Source: Phycisphaerales bacterium
GTDB taxonomy: Bacteria > Planctomycetota > Phycisphaerae > SM23-33
Direction: 5' to 3'
NCBI GenBank assembly: GCA_003485185.1
Contig: DNAS01000122.1
Coordinates: forward strand, 7,186-18,060
Length of the DNA stretch: 10,875 nt
In this document: positions 1 through 6,336 of the stretch, in pieces
Numbering within the stretch: position 1 is the first letter of the stretch
How the letters are laid out: each line of letters starts with the position of its first letter
Program-made: the position numbers and the translations under genes
The notes under the pieces: model-generated
Seen by the model: the letters and a program-made list of their open reading frames with translations, nothing else
What the model was told of the DNA's origin: nothing
Databases searched by the model: none

Positions 1-175
1 TGCCTGTATGGCGAATATACACTGAGCGAATTTCAAAACTATCCGTGACGGCGCCTGCGCTGCCGACGAGGCCCACGCGGAGTTTTGATGCCGGCTCCAC
101 TATCCGTGTCCAATATGCACTGTTTTCGTGAAAAGTCAAAACAGGAAGGGACAAAATGGCTGGGGCAGGGGGTTT
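1..175. other. Left-edge region with short repeats and no convincing complete gene
   Basis: This stretch lies downstream of the PHP gene and holds no complete gene. On the minus strand the frame of the PHP gene stays open past its stop to the window edge. A possible GTG start at 98-100 would read VEPASKLRVGLVGSAVTDSF and onward, so the 5' part of another gene could lie here, but no ribosome binding site supports it. On the plus strand a frame is open from 3 to a TGA at 129-131, and another ends at a TGA at 46-48. Either could be the tail of a gene lying further left. Neither is recognisable. The short repeats are listed separately. Confidence 0.3.
14..122. repeat. Paired short repeats
   Basis: ACTATCCGTG occurs exactly twice, at 38-47 and 99-108. 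AATATACACTG at 14-24 recurs as AATATGCACTG at 112-122 with one mismatch. The order of the two words is swapped between the copies. In addition, TCAAAACT (33-40) and AGTTTTGA (81-88) form an 8-base inverted pair. A further small hairpin, CTGTTTT (120-126) with AAAACAG (138-144), lies just downstream of the PHP gene and could be a weak terminator for it. The repeats are too short to assign to a known element. Confidence 0.35.
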
Positions 176-814
176 TCAACGATCCAGGGCTGCGCGTACG
201 AACTTGCCTTTCCTGAGCATGCTGAAGATTCTACTCTCGGAGTCCGTGGTGTTGTCCAGGATATTGTAGTATTTGCCCATCAGGTCCGCACGGTGGCCGT
301 CGGAGTTACTGAGCTTCGGGACGTCCAGCTTCGCGGCAAGTTCATCAATAAGCGGCTTGGTGTTCGGATTGATATTGGCCGAGTAAACCTCGACGGCATC
401 AGGGGGATGTTTGAAAATATCCACCTCGACGGTTGGGTTGAACCTGTAGGGGTGAGCAAGGAAAATGAAACCGCGGTGTTTCCTGCAGAATGCATGCAGC
501 TCGGGGTATCTCCATTTGTGGGACTCGAGTTTTTTGTCCTGGATGCCAAGCACCACGATATGCTCCATGCCGAAGCTGATCTCTATGCCGCCGAGGATGA
601 TGAAGGGGCTGTATCTTTTCCTCAGCTCCTCGAGCTTTTCACAGGGCATGAGCAAGTTGTGGTCCGTGAACGCTATGGCCTGGAGGCCCTCCCTGATGGC
701 CGCCTGGATCATCTCATCTTCGGTGGAGGTCCCGCAGGGCGAACGATTGCTGGAGTGGACATGGAAATCCACTTTCATCCTTGCCGGCAGTTTTTTTCTG
801 ACTTGCGAGTGCAA
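176..814 (-). CDS. PHP-domain metal-dependent phosphoesterase
   Basis: The 212-residue protein belongs to the PHP (polymerase and histidinol phosphatase) superfamily of metal-dependent phosphoesterases. The metal-binding motifs are in family order: HVH (residues 18-20), FTDHN (49-53), GGIEIS with Glu78, FLAHPYR with His121, and SNSDGHR with Asp172/His174. No polymerase or other fused domain is present, so it is a stand-alone hydrolase whose substrate cannot be read from sequence. The start is taken as TTG at 814 because AAGGA lies 9 nt upstream and overlaps the ilvD stop. An ATG at 778 (MKVDFHVH) fits the usual family start, but its purine-rich stretch abuts the codon. The gene follows ilvD after 12 nt and is probably last in that operon. 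Its GC content is visibly lower than that of its neighbours, with three counted lines at 45-57%, which may mean a different origin. Confidence 0.88.
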   Translation of the reverse strand: MHSQVRKKLPARMKVDFHVHSSNRSPCGTSTEDEMIQAAIREGLQAIAFTDHNLLMPCEKLEELRKRYSPFIILGGIEISFGMEHIVVLGIQDKKLESHKWRYPELHAFCRKHRGFIFLAHPYRFNPTVEVDIFKHPPDAVEVYSANINPNTKPLIDELAAKLDVPKLSNSDGHRADLMGKYYNILDNTTDSESRIFSMLRKGKFVRAALDR

Positions 815-826
815 TGTCCCGGGTCC

Positions 827-2692
827 TTAGGGCGCTCTGAGTATCGCTCCGGTGTCGGCGCTGGTGGCTTGCGAGGCATAGCGCCTGAGCCATCCGGATA
901 GGGCAGGCCTTGCCGGAAGCTTCCAGGATTTCGCCCGTTTGTCCAAGGTTGCCTTGTCGACCTCGAGGGACACTGTCCTAGCCGCGATGTCAATGGAGAT
1001 GATGTCGCCTGGCTCGACGAGGGCTATGGCCCCGCCCGCCGCGGCCTCAGGGCTGACATGCCCGATGCAGGCCCCGCGGGTGCCGCCGCTGAACCGCCCG
1101 TCGGTGATCAGTGCGCAGCTCTCACCCAGTCCCATGCCCTTGATGTAGCTGGTCGGCGCGAGCATCTCCTGCATTCCGGGCCCGCCGCGCGGACCTTCGT
1201 TGCGGATGACGACGACGTCGCCGGCTTTGACCTTCCCGCCCAGGATGCCCGCGCAGGCGTCTTCCTGGCTTTCGAAGATCACGGCAGGGCCCGTGTGGAC
1301 GTACATCTTCGGGTCCACGCCCGCCAGCTTCACCACGCCGCCGCTGCGGGCGATGTTTCCGTATAGCACCACCAGCCCGCCCTTGGCGGTGAACGCGCGG
1401 TCCAGCGGGCGGATGACGTCCTGGGCGTCGAACTTCGCATTGCGGTTCTTCGCCGCGAGCTTCGCGGGCTTCGCGCCGCGGTACATCGCCTTGACCTGCT
1501 CGACGGTGCGCCCGGTCGCCTGCCAGCCGTCGCGATACAGGAGTTTGGCGGCGGGGCAGAGTTTTTTGCTCCGCAGCGACCACTTCTCCAGATTCTTCAG
1601 CATCGTCTCGCCGGTGACGGTCAGGACGTCGGCGTGGACGAGCTGCGGACGGTCCCACCAGAGTTGACCGAGAATCGTGTGGATTCCGCCCGCGCGGTGG
1701 ACGTCCTGCACGTGATAGATGCGTCCCTCGGGCGTGCCCGACGGCGCCACGCGGCAGATGTTCGGCGTGCGCTTCGTGATGCGGTCGATGTCCTTGAGCC
1801 CGAACTTCACGCCCGCCTCGCTCGCCAGCGCCAGCAGGTGCAACACGGTGTTGGTCGAGCCGCCCATGGCCATGTCCAGCGTGAAGGCGTTGTCGAACGC
1901 CTTGCGGTTCATGATGTTCCTCGGCAGGAGCTTGTAGGAGCCTTTGCAGCCTGCGGCGGACCATTCCCTCGCCATCTTCACGATGCGCCGCGCCGCGGTC
2001 TGGAACAGCGCCATCCTCGCCGCACTGGTGGCCAGCGTCGTGCCGTTTCCGGGCAGGGCGATTCCGATCGCCTCGCACAGGCAGTTCATGCTGTTGGCGG
2101 TGAACATCCCGCTGCACGAGCCGCACCCCGGGCAGGTGTTGTTTTCGTACTCGCGCACCTGCCGGTCGGTCATCTTTCCGATCTTGTTCTGCGCGACGGC
2201 GTAGAACTGGTCGATCAGGTCCACGTCCTTTCCGGCGACGCGTCCGGCCTCCATCGGCCCGCCGGAGCAGAAGATCGTCGGGATGTTCAGGCGCAGCGAC
2301 GCCATCAGCATGCCCGGGGTCACCTTGTCGCAGTTGGGCAGGCAGATCATCGCGTCGAACTGGTGCGCCTCGCACATGCTCTCGACGCAGTCGGCGATGA
2401 GCTCGCGGCTGGCGAGAGAATACTTCATGCCGTAATGGCCCATCGCGATGCCGTCGCAGATGGCGATCGTGTTGAACAGGATCGGCGTTCCGCCGGCGGC
2501 GCGGACCTGCTGCTTGACGTACTCGCCCACGGCGTCCAGGTGGCAGTGACCGGGGACGACGTCGGTGTAGCTGTTGACGACGGCGATGATCGGACGGCGG
2601 AGGTCCGCGTCGGTCAGGCCGGTGGCCTTCATCAGGCTGCGGTGGGGGGCCCGTTCGGGACCGGCTTTCATATTGTCGCTTCGCATTCTCAT
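827..2692 (-). CDS. ilvD: Dihydroxy-acid dehydratase
   Basis: IlvD dehydrates 2,3-dihydroxy-isovalerate and 2,3-dihydroxy-3-methylvalerate to the 2-keto acids that precede valine, leucine and isoleucine. It is a cytosolic Fe-S enzyme. The 621-residue protein shows the family opening RSDNMKAGPERAPHRSLMKA, then NSYTDVVPGHCHL, CDGIAMGH, PNCDKVTPGMLMASLRLNIP, CPGCGSCSGMFTANSMNCL and TLDMAMGGSTNTVLHLLALA. Near the C-terminus come EGPRGGPGMQEML, ALITDGRFSGGTRG and GHVSPEAAAGG. The PGHxHL form and the overall length match the E. coli-type enzyme (616 residues, [4Fe-4S]) better than the plant and rhizobial [2Fe-2S] form with PCNxHL. The ATG at 2692 was chosen because it follows the TGA of the upstream gene by 1 nt and has a GAGAG stretch 5 nt before it. 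ATG at 2686 or a longer start at 2728 are alternatives. No other ilv or leu gene is nearby. Confidence 0.97.
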   Translation of the reverse strand: MRMRSDNMKAGPERAPHRSLMKATGLTDADLRRPIIAVVNSYTDVVPGHCHLDAVGEYVKQQVRAAGGTPILFNTIAICDGIAMGHYGMKYSLASRELIADCVESMCEAHQFDAMICLPNCDKVTPGMLMASLRLNIPTIFCSGGPMEAGRVAGKDVDLIDQFYAVAQNKIGKMTDRQVREYENNTCPGCGSCSGMFTANSMNCLCEAIGIALPGNGTTLATSAARMALFQTAARRIVKMAREWSAAGCKGSYKLLPRNIMNRKAFDNAFTLDMAMGGSTNTVLHLLALASEAGVKFGLKDIDRITKRTPNICRVAPSGTPEGRIYHVQDVHRAGGIHTILGQLWWDRPQLVHADVLTVTGETMLKNLEKWSLRSKKLCPAAKLLYRDGWQATGRTVEQVKAMYRGAKPAKLAAKNRNAKFDAQDVIRPLDRAFTAKGGLVVLYGNIARSGGVVKLAGVDPKMYVHTGPAVIFESQEDACAGILGGKVKAGDVVVIRNEGPRGGPGMQEMLAPTSYIKGMGLGESCALITDGRFSGGTRGACIGHVSPEAAAGGAIALVEPGDIISIDIAARTVSLEVDKATLDKRAKSWKLPARPALSGWLRRYASQATSADTGAILRAP

Positions 2693-2693
2693 C

Positions 2694-3059
2694 TCAACTC
2701 TCTTTGTCTCGGGGCGATGGATGCTCACCGCCGTTTTCCAGGTACTCCGCCGCGTGGTTCATGGTTTCGAAGTTCTCGACGGCTGTCAGGACGTAGTTCG
2801 TCGTCGAATGGTCCCGCAGCGGGCGGATGACGTTGAATTCCGGGTCGTGCGACAGCCTGCGCAATTCCGTCAGGCTCGGGTAGGCGATCATCCCGCAGTA
2901 CTGCTGCGTGCAATTGCCGAAGTAGACCATCCGCGTCAGGCCGTACAGAAGCACCCTGGCCCCGTAGCGGTCGAGGATCGGCTGGACCCGCCGCAGGTAT
3001 TCGGCGTAGTCCTTTTCCTTGCCCGGAATGATGTCGAACAGGTTGACGACGACGATCAC
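2694..3059 (-). CDS. DUF1330/NIPSNAP-like dimeric alpha/beta-barrel protein
   Basis: This is a small protein of 121 residues that starts MIVVVNLFDIIPGKEKDYAE when read from GTG. It has the look of the ferredoxin-like dimeric alpha+beta-barrel group (DUF1330, NIPSNAP, ABM): a beta strand, an amphipathic helix with Tyr and Glu, then YGLTRMVYFGN, CGMIAYPSLTELRRLSHDPE and a final strand near TNYVLTAVENF. Family members are small dimers, and some are enzymes or binding proteins. The function here is unknown. GTG at 3059 has GGAG 8 nt upstream and begins exactly at the first strand. A TTG at 3125 also has a good GGAGG 7 nt upstream and would add 22 Arg-rich residues, so the start is not settled. 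The stop is 1 nt from the ilvD ATG, so the two are probably translationally coupled. Confidence 0.75.
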   Translation of the reverse strand: MIVVVNLFDIIPGKEKDYAEYLRRVQPILDRYGARVLLYGLTRMVYFGNCTQQYCGMIAYPSLTELRRLSHDPEFNVIRPLRDHSTTNYVLTAVENFETMNHAAEYLENGGEHPSPRDKES

Positions 3060-3096
3060 GAAGGTTCTCCGTTCTCTACGGACGATCCGGCCCACC

Positions 3097-3125
3097 AAAG
3101 TACGCGCCGTCGGGAGGTTTGACAA
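3097..3125 (-). promoter_or_regulatory. Possible sigma70-type promoter of the ilvD operon
   Basis: On the minus strand TTGTCA (3120-3125, five of six to consensus) is followed after 17 nt by TACTTT (3097-3102, three of six). Transcription would begin near 3090, leaving about 30 nt of leader before the GTG start at 3059. If this promoter is real, the alternative TTG start at 3125 cannot be used from it. The -10 box is weak. Confidence 0.35.
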
Positions 3126-3162
3126 TAGCTTTCCTCCCCAGCGTCCGTCGCGGCGCGGGGGC

Positions 3163-3192
3163 TTGACAGCGTTTTCCGCCGATGGATATCAT
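3163..3192 (+). promoter_or_regulatory. Sigma70-type promoter for the LysM lipoprotein and recG unit
   Basis: A perfect TTGACA (-35, 3163-3168) is separated by 18 nt from TATCAT (-10, 3187-3192, five of six to TATAAT). The predicted start of transcription is near 3199, about 50 nt before the ATG at 3249. It lies in the gap facing away from the ilvD operon, where a promoter is expected. Confidence 0.65.
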
Positions 3193-3248
3193 TTCCCTTT
3201 GCGTTCGTGCAGACTCAGACGCGTGTTCTTAACAGGGAAGGACAGACC

Positions 3249-3650
3249 ATGCGAACCCTTGCGCTGCTGACCGTGGCGTTGATGTTGTTGCCTTTGGGTT
3301 GCCAGAAGAAGACGGAACCTCCCCAGCCGCAGACCACCGCGCTGGAAGCGCCGGTCAAGCCGGTGGACGAACTGGCGCCGGAGGAGGCCCCCGCGCCGAC
3401 GAGAGAGACGGCGGCGCCTAAGGCCGACGAGTCCGAAACGCTGGAACCCCAGCAGCCGGCCATCAGCAAGCCCGAGCCGCTGACCAGCCAGCCGTTCGTC
3501 TACACCGTCGAGAAGGGCGACACGCTCTGGTCGATCGCCAAGCGCTACCTGGGCGACGGCAAGCGGTGGAAGGACATCGTCTCGTCCAATCCGGGCCTGG
3601 ACCCCAAGAAGCTCAAGGTGGGACAGAAGATCGTCCTGCCGGCCAAATGA
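3249..3650 (+). CDS. LysM-domain lipoprotein
   Basis: The 133-residue protein begins MRTLALLTVALMLLPLGC, a short basic start and a hydrophobic stretch ending in a candidate lipidated Cys18. The box LPLGC is not canonical because Pro sits at -3, so lipidation is likely but not certain. Residues 19-82 are a Pro-, Glu- and Ala-rich low-complexity linker. Residues 84-131 form one LysM domain (YTVEKGDTLWSIAKRYLGDG through VGQKIVLP), which in this family binds peptidoglycan or chitin N-acetylglucosamine. It has no catalytic domain and probably tethers or senses the cell wall from a membrane anchor. The ATG is preceded by AAGGA with good spacing. A GTG at 3207 would add 14 residues before the signal and is rejected. 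recG follows after 33 nt, likely on the same transcript. Confidence 0.88.
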   Translation: MRTLALLTVALMLLPLGCQKKTEPPQPQTTALEAPVKPVDELAPEEAPAPTRETAAPKADESETLEPQQPAISKPEPLTSQPFVYTVEKGDTLWSIAKRYLGDGKRWKDIVSSNPGLDPKKLKVGQKIVLPAK

Positions 3651-3683
3651 CGCCGGGCCCACCGACGGCGACGGAACGGAATC

Positions 3684-5759
3684 GTGGGCCAGATCCAGCT
3701 TGATACGCAGGTGCAGTTCGTCAAGGGGGTGGGCCCCCGGCGCGCCGAGCAACTGGCGCCGCTGGGCGTCCGCACCGTCGAGGACCTGCTGACCTACTAC
3801 CCGCGCCGTTTCGACCTGCGTCGCCAGGCCCAGCCGATGTGCTCGCTCCGCGGCGACGAGGAAAGCGCCACCGTCGCCGGAAAGGTCGTCGCGACCAACT
3901 ACCGCGCGTACGGGCGGAAACCGTTCTTCGAGTGCACCCTCGCCGGAGACGACGGCTGGGTCGGCATCAAGTGGTTCCACGGGGGCTACCTGCGCGACAA
4001 GATCGTTCCCGGAATCCACCTGGCCATCAGCGGGAAGGTCTCGATGTACCGCGAGGCCGTCCAGTTCGTCAACCCGCGCTTCCAGGTAATCTGGGATCCC
4101 GAGGGCACGCGGTTCGACGCCGACGAGCTGCTGCCGGTCTATCCTGCCTCGGCCGAGCTGTCCAGCGGGCAGATTGCCCTGGTGGTTCGGCGCGTCCTTC
4201 CGCAGGCGAAAGACCTCATCGAGGAATGGTTCGACGAGAAATATCTTGAGAAGCGCGGGCTGATGCCCCGCGGCGCTGCCGTGGCGGCCATGCATCGCCC
4301 CGAAGACCGCGACCAGTGGGCGTCGGCCCGGCGGCGGCTGGCATACGACGAGTGCTTCCTCATGCAACTGGGCGTCGCGCAAATCCGCATGCGCGAGGTC
4401 AGCCGCCCGGCCCACGCGCTGCCCCGCACGCCGCAGATCGACCGGAGGATTCGCGCGCGGTTCCCCTTCGCGCTGACCGCTGGGCAGGACCGCGCCGTCG
4501 AGGAGATTTCCGCCGACCTCCAGCGCGACCGCCCGATGAACCGCCTGCTCCAGGGCGACGTGGGCAGCGGAAAGACCGTCGTGGCGCTCTACGCGGCACT
4601 CCAGGCCGTCGCCAACCGCCGGCAGGCGGCCCTGATGGCGCCCACGGAAATCCTCGCCGCCCAGCACTACCACAAGGTCACGCGATACCTCGCCGGCAGC
4701 CGCGTGCGAATCGCGCTGCTCGTCGGCGGGCAGAAGGAAATCGAGCGGAAGCGCATCCTCAATGCGCTGGCCGAGGGGAGCGTGGACCTGGTCATCGGCA
4801 CGCACGCCCTGCTGGGCGAGAACGTGAAGTTCGCCCGGTTGGCGCTGGTGATCGTGGACGAGCAGCACAAGTTCGGCGTGCGCCAGCGGACGGGAATCCG
4901 CGGCAAGGGCTTCGCGCCGCATTACCTCGTCATGACGGCCACGCCCATTCCCCGCACGCTGGCGATGACCGTCTTTGGCGACCTGGACGTCTCGACCATC
5001 GACGAGATGCCCCCCGGTCGCGGCACGACCGTCACCCGCTGCGTCAGCGAGTCCGATTGGCCCGCCGTGCTGAAGGAAGTGCAGAAGCACCTGGAGACGG
5101 GGCAGCAGGCGTACTTCATCTACCCGCTGGTGAACCCGTCGGCCGCGGTGGACCTCAAGGCAGCCCAGGAGGCGCACCGGGAGTTGTCGGCCGGTCCGCT
5201 GGGGCGGTTCGGCGTGGGGCTGATTCACGGGCAGATGCCCGCGGCGCAGAAGGAAGCGGTGATGTCCGACTTCCATGCCGGGCGGGTGCGGGTGCTGGTG
5301 GCGTCGGTGGTGGTGGAGGTGGGCGTGGATGTTCCATCGGCCAACGTGATGGTGGTCGTCCACGCGGAGCGGTTCGGTCTGGCGCAGCTGCACCAGCTTC
5401 GCGGGCGGATCGGGCGCGGGCAAAGTGACGCGCTGTGCCTGCTGACAGCATCGCCCACCAACCCGGTGGCGAAACAGCGCCTGGAGGTTCTGGAAACCAC
5501 GTCCGACGGGTTTAAGATCGCCGAGGAGGACCTGCGCCTGCGGGGCCCGGGCGAGTTTTTCGGCACGCAGCAGCACGGCCTGCCGGAGCTGAAGGTGGCG
5601 GACCTGTCGGAGGACTTCGAGCTGCTGCGCCTGGCGCGGCGCGACGCGTTCGAGATCGTTCGGCGCGACCCGGGCCTGGGCGATCCGGAGAACCAGAAAA
5701 TCCGCCGTGAGATGCTCAAGGTCTACGCCGGACGGCTGAACCTGCTGACGGGGGCGTGA
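3684..5759 (+). CDS. recG: ATP-dependent DNA helicase RecG
   Basis: RecG is the branch-migration helicase that remodels stalled replication forks and Holliday junctions in the cytosol. At 691 residues it matches the E. coli protein (693). The N-terminal wedge/OB part includes FVKGVGPRRAEQLAPLGV and YYPRRFDL (about 12-44). The helicase core has Walker A GDVGSGKT (291-298), MAPTEILAAQH (318-328), the DEQH box (392-395), TATPIPRTLA (418-427) and DEMPPGR (440-446). It continues with EVGVDVPSA and HQLRGRIGRG (570-579). The RecG-specific tail SDGFKIAEEDLRLRGPGEFF is intact (607-626). The GTG start is preceded by GGAACGGA 3 nt upstream. No key motif is missing. The gene stands after the LysM lipoprotein and before a separate promoter for hisI. 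Confidence 0.98.
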   Translation: MGQIQLDTQVQFVKGVGPRRAEQLAPLGVRTVEDLLTYYPRRFDLRRQAQPMCSLRGDEESATVAGKVVATNYRAYGRKPFFECTLAGDDGWVGIKWFHGGYLRDKIVPGIHLAISGKVSMYREAVQFVNPRFQVIWDPEGTRFDADELLPVYPASAELSSGQIALVVRRVLPQAKDLIEEWFDEKYLEKRGLMPRGAAVAAMHRPEDRDQWASARRRLAYDECFLMQLGVAQIRMREVSRPAHALPRTPQIDRRIRARFPFALTAGQDRAVEEISADLQRDRPMNRLLQGDVGSGKTVVALYAALQAVANRRQAALMAPTEILAAQHYHKVTRYLAGSRVRIALLVGGQKEIERKRILNALAEGSVDLVIGTHALLGENVKFARLALVIVDEQHKFGVRQRTGIRGKGFAPHYLVMTATPIPRTLAMTVFGDLDVSTIDEMPPGRGTTVTRCVSESDWPAVLKEVQKHLETGQQAYFIYPLVNPSAAVDLKAAQEAHRELSAGPLGRFGVGLIHGQMPAAQKEAVMSDFHAGRVRVLVASVVVEVGVDVPSANVMVVVHAERFGLAQLHQLRGRIGRGQSDALCLLTASPTNPVAKQRLEVLETTSDGFKIAEEDLRLRGPGEFFGTQQHGLPELKVADLSEDFELLRLARRDAFEIVRRDPGLGDPENQKIRREMLKVYAGRLNLLTGA

Positions 5760-5790
5760 CGCGCCAGCTTGGCGGGAGGGAATTGCCCGT

Positions 5791-5819
5791 TTGACCGCGG
5801 GCCGCGCAGACGATAGCAT
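5791..5819 (+). promoter_or_regulatory. Probable promoter of the hisI-trkH-trkA unit
   Basis: TTGACC (5791-5796, five of six) and TAGCAT (5814-5819, four of six) are 17 nt apart. Transcription from here would give a leader of about 65 nt before the hisI GTG. The leader contains a small GC hairpin, CGGCGCG (5847-5853) pairing with CGCGCCG (5859-5865), upstream of the AAGGAG ribosome binding site. A role for this hairpin cannot be shown. Confidence 0.5.
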
Positions 5820-5891
5820 GTCCGCTTTACGGGAGCGATCTGTCGGCGGCGCGACGAGCGCGCCGGGCAAATCGCGGCAAGGAGCGGAGTT

Positions 5892-6293
5892 GTGAGCAAG
5901 CTGGACGAAACCATCGCGGGACTGAAGTACGACGCGGCGGGGCTGATTCCTGTCGTCTGCGTCGATGCCGAGACCAAACAGGTGCTCATGGTCGCCTACA
6001 TGAATGTCGATTCGCTGCGGGACACCGTCAAGACCGGTAAGACGCACTTCTGGTCCCGCAGCCGGAAAAAGTACTGGATGAAGGGCGAGTCCTCCGGGCA
6101 CACCCAGGAGGTCCGCGCCATCTACACCGACTGCGACAAGGACACGCTGGTCATCGAGGTCACCCAGCACGGAGCCGCCTGCCACGAGGGGTACTATTCG
6201 TGCTTCTACCGCAAGCTGACCGAGGCGGGCGACTGGCAGGTGGTGGCCGAAAAGCTGTTCGATCCCGAGTCGGTGTACAAGAACAAGAAGTAG
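5892..6293 (+). CDS. hisI: Phosphoribosyl-AMP cyclohydrolase
   Basis: HisI opens the purine ring of phosphoribosyl-AMP, the third step of histidine synthesis, and is a cytosolic zinc- and magnesium-dependent dimer. The 133-residue protein is the single-domain form, without the HisE pyrophosphatase half found in the enterobacterial fusion. Signatures seen are VLMVAYMN, FWSRSRKKYWMKGESSGHTQ (53-72), the metal-binding DCDKD (80-84), and GAACHEG with SCFYR, which carry Cys97 and Cys104. These Cys, with Cys81, correspond to the zinc ligands known in the family. GTG at 5892 is well supported by AAGGAG with a 7-nt spacer. Its only local partners are the potassium uptake genes downstream, so the rest of the his pathway must lie elsewhere. 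Confidence 0.96.
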   Translation: MSKLDETIAGLKYDAAGLIPVVCVDAETKQVLMVAYMNVDSLRDTVKTGKTHFWSRSRKKYWMKGESSGHTQEVRAIYTDCDKDTLVIEVTQHGAACHEGYYSCFYRKLTEAGDWQVVAEKLFDPESVYKNKK

Positions 6294-6298
6294 TCCGC

Positions 6299-6317
6299 CG
6301 GCCGGTCGGACCGGCCG
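6299..6317 (+). other. GC-rich palindrome between hisI and trkH
   Basis: CGGCCGGTC (6299-6307) and GACCGGCCG (6309-6317) are perfect 9-base inverted arms around a single G, only 6 nt after the hisI stop. As RNA it would fold with about 8 pairs and a 3-nt loop. No T-run follows on either strand, so it is not a classic terminator. It may reduce read-through from hisI into trkH or affect mRNA stability. The arm word CGGCCGGTC also opens the terminator hairpin at 8960-8968. Confidence 0.45.
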
Positions 6318-6336
6318 AGCTTCGGAGAACGCCTTC

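Noticed and set aside
128..901. A plus-strand open frame of 257 codons at the left
   Set aside because: It is antisense to the PHP gene, whose metal-binding motifs are complete and ordered, and it has no recognisable motif.
5760..5791. A small hairpin after recG (CGCCA/TGGCG, 5-bp stem) as a terminator
   Set aside because: The stem is short and no T-run follows.
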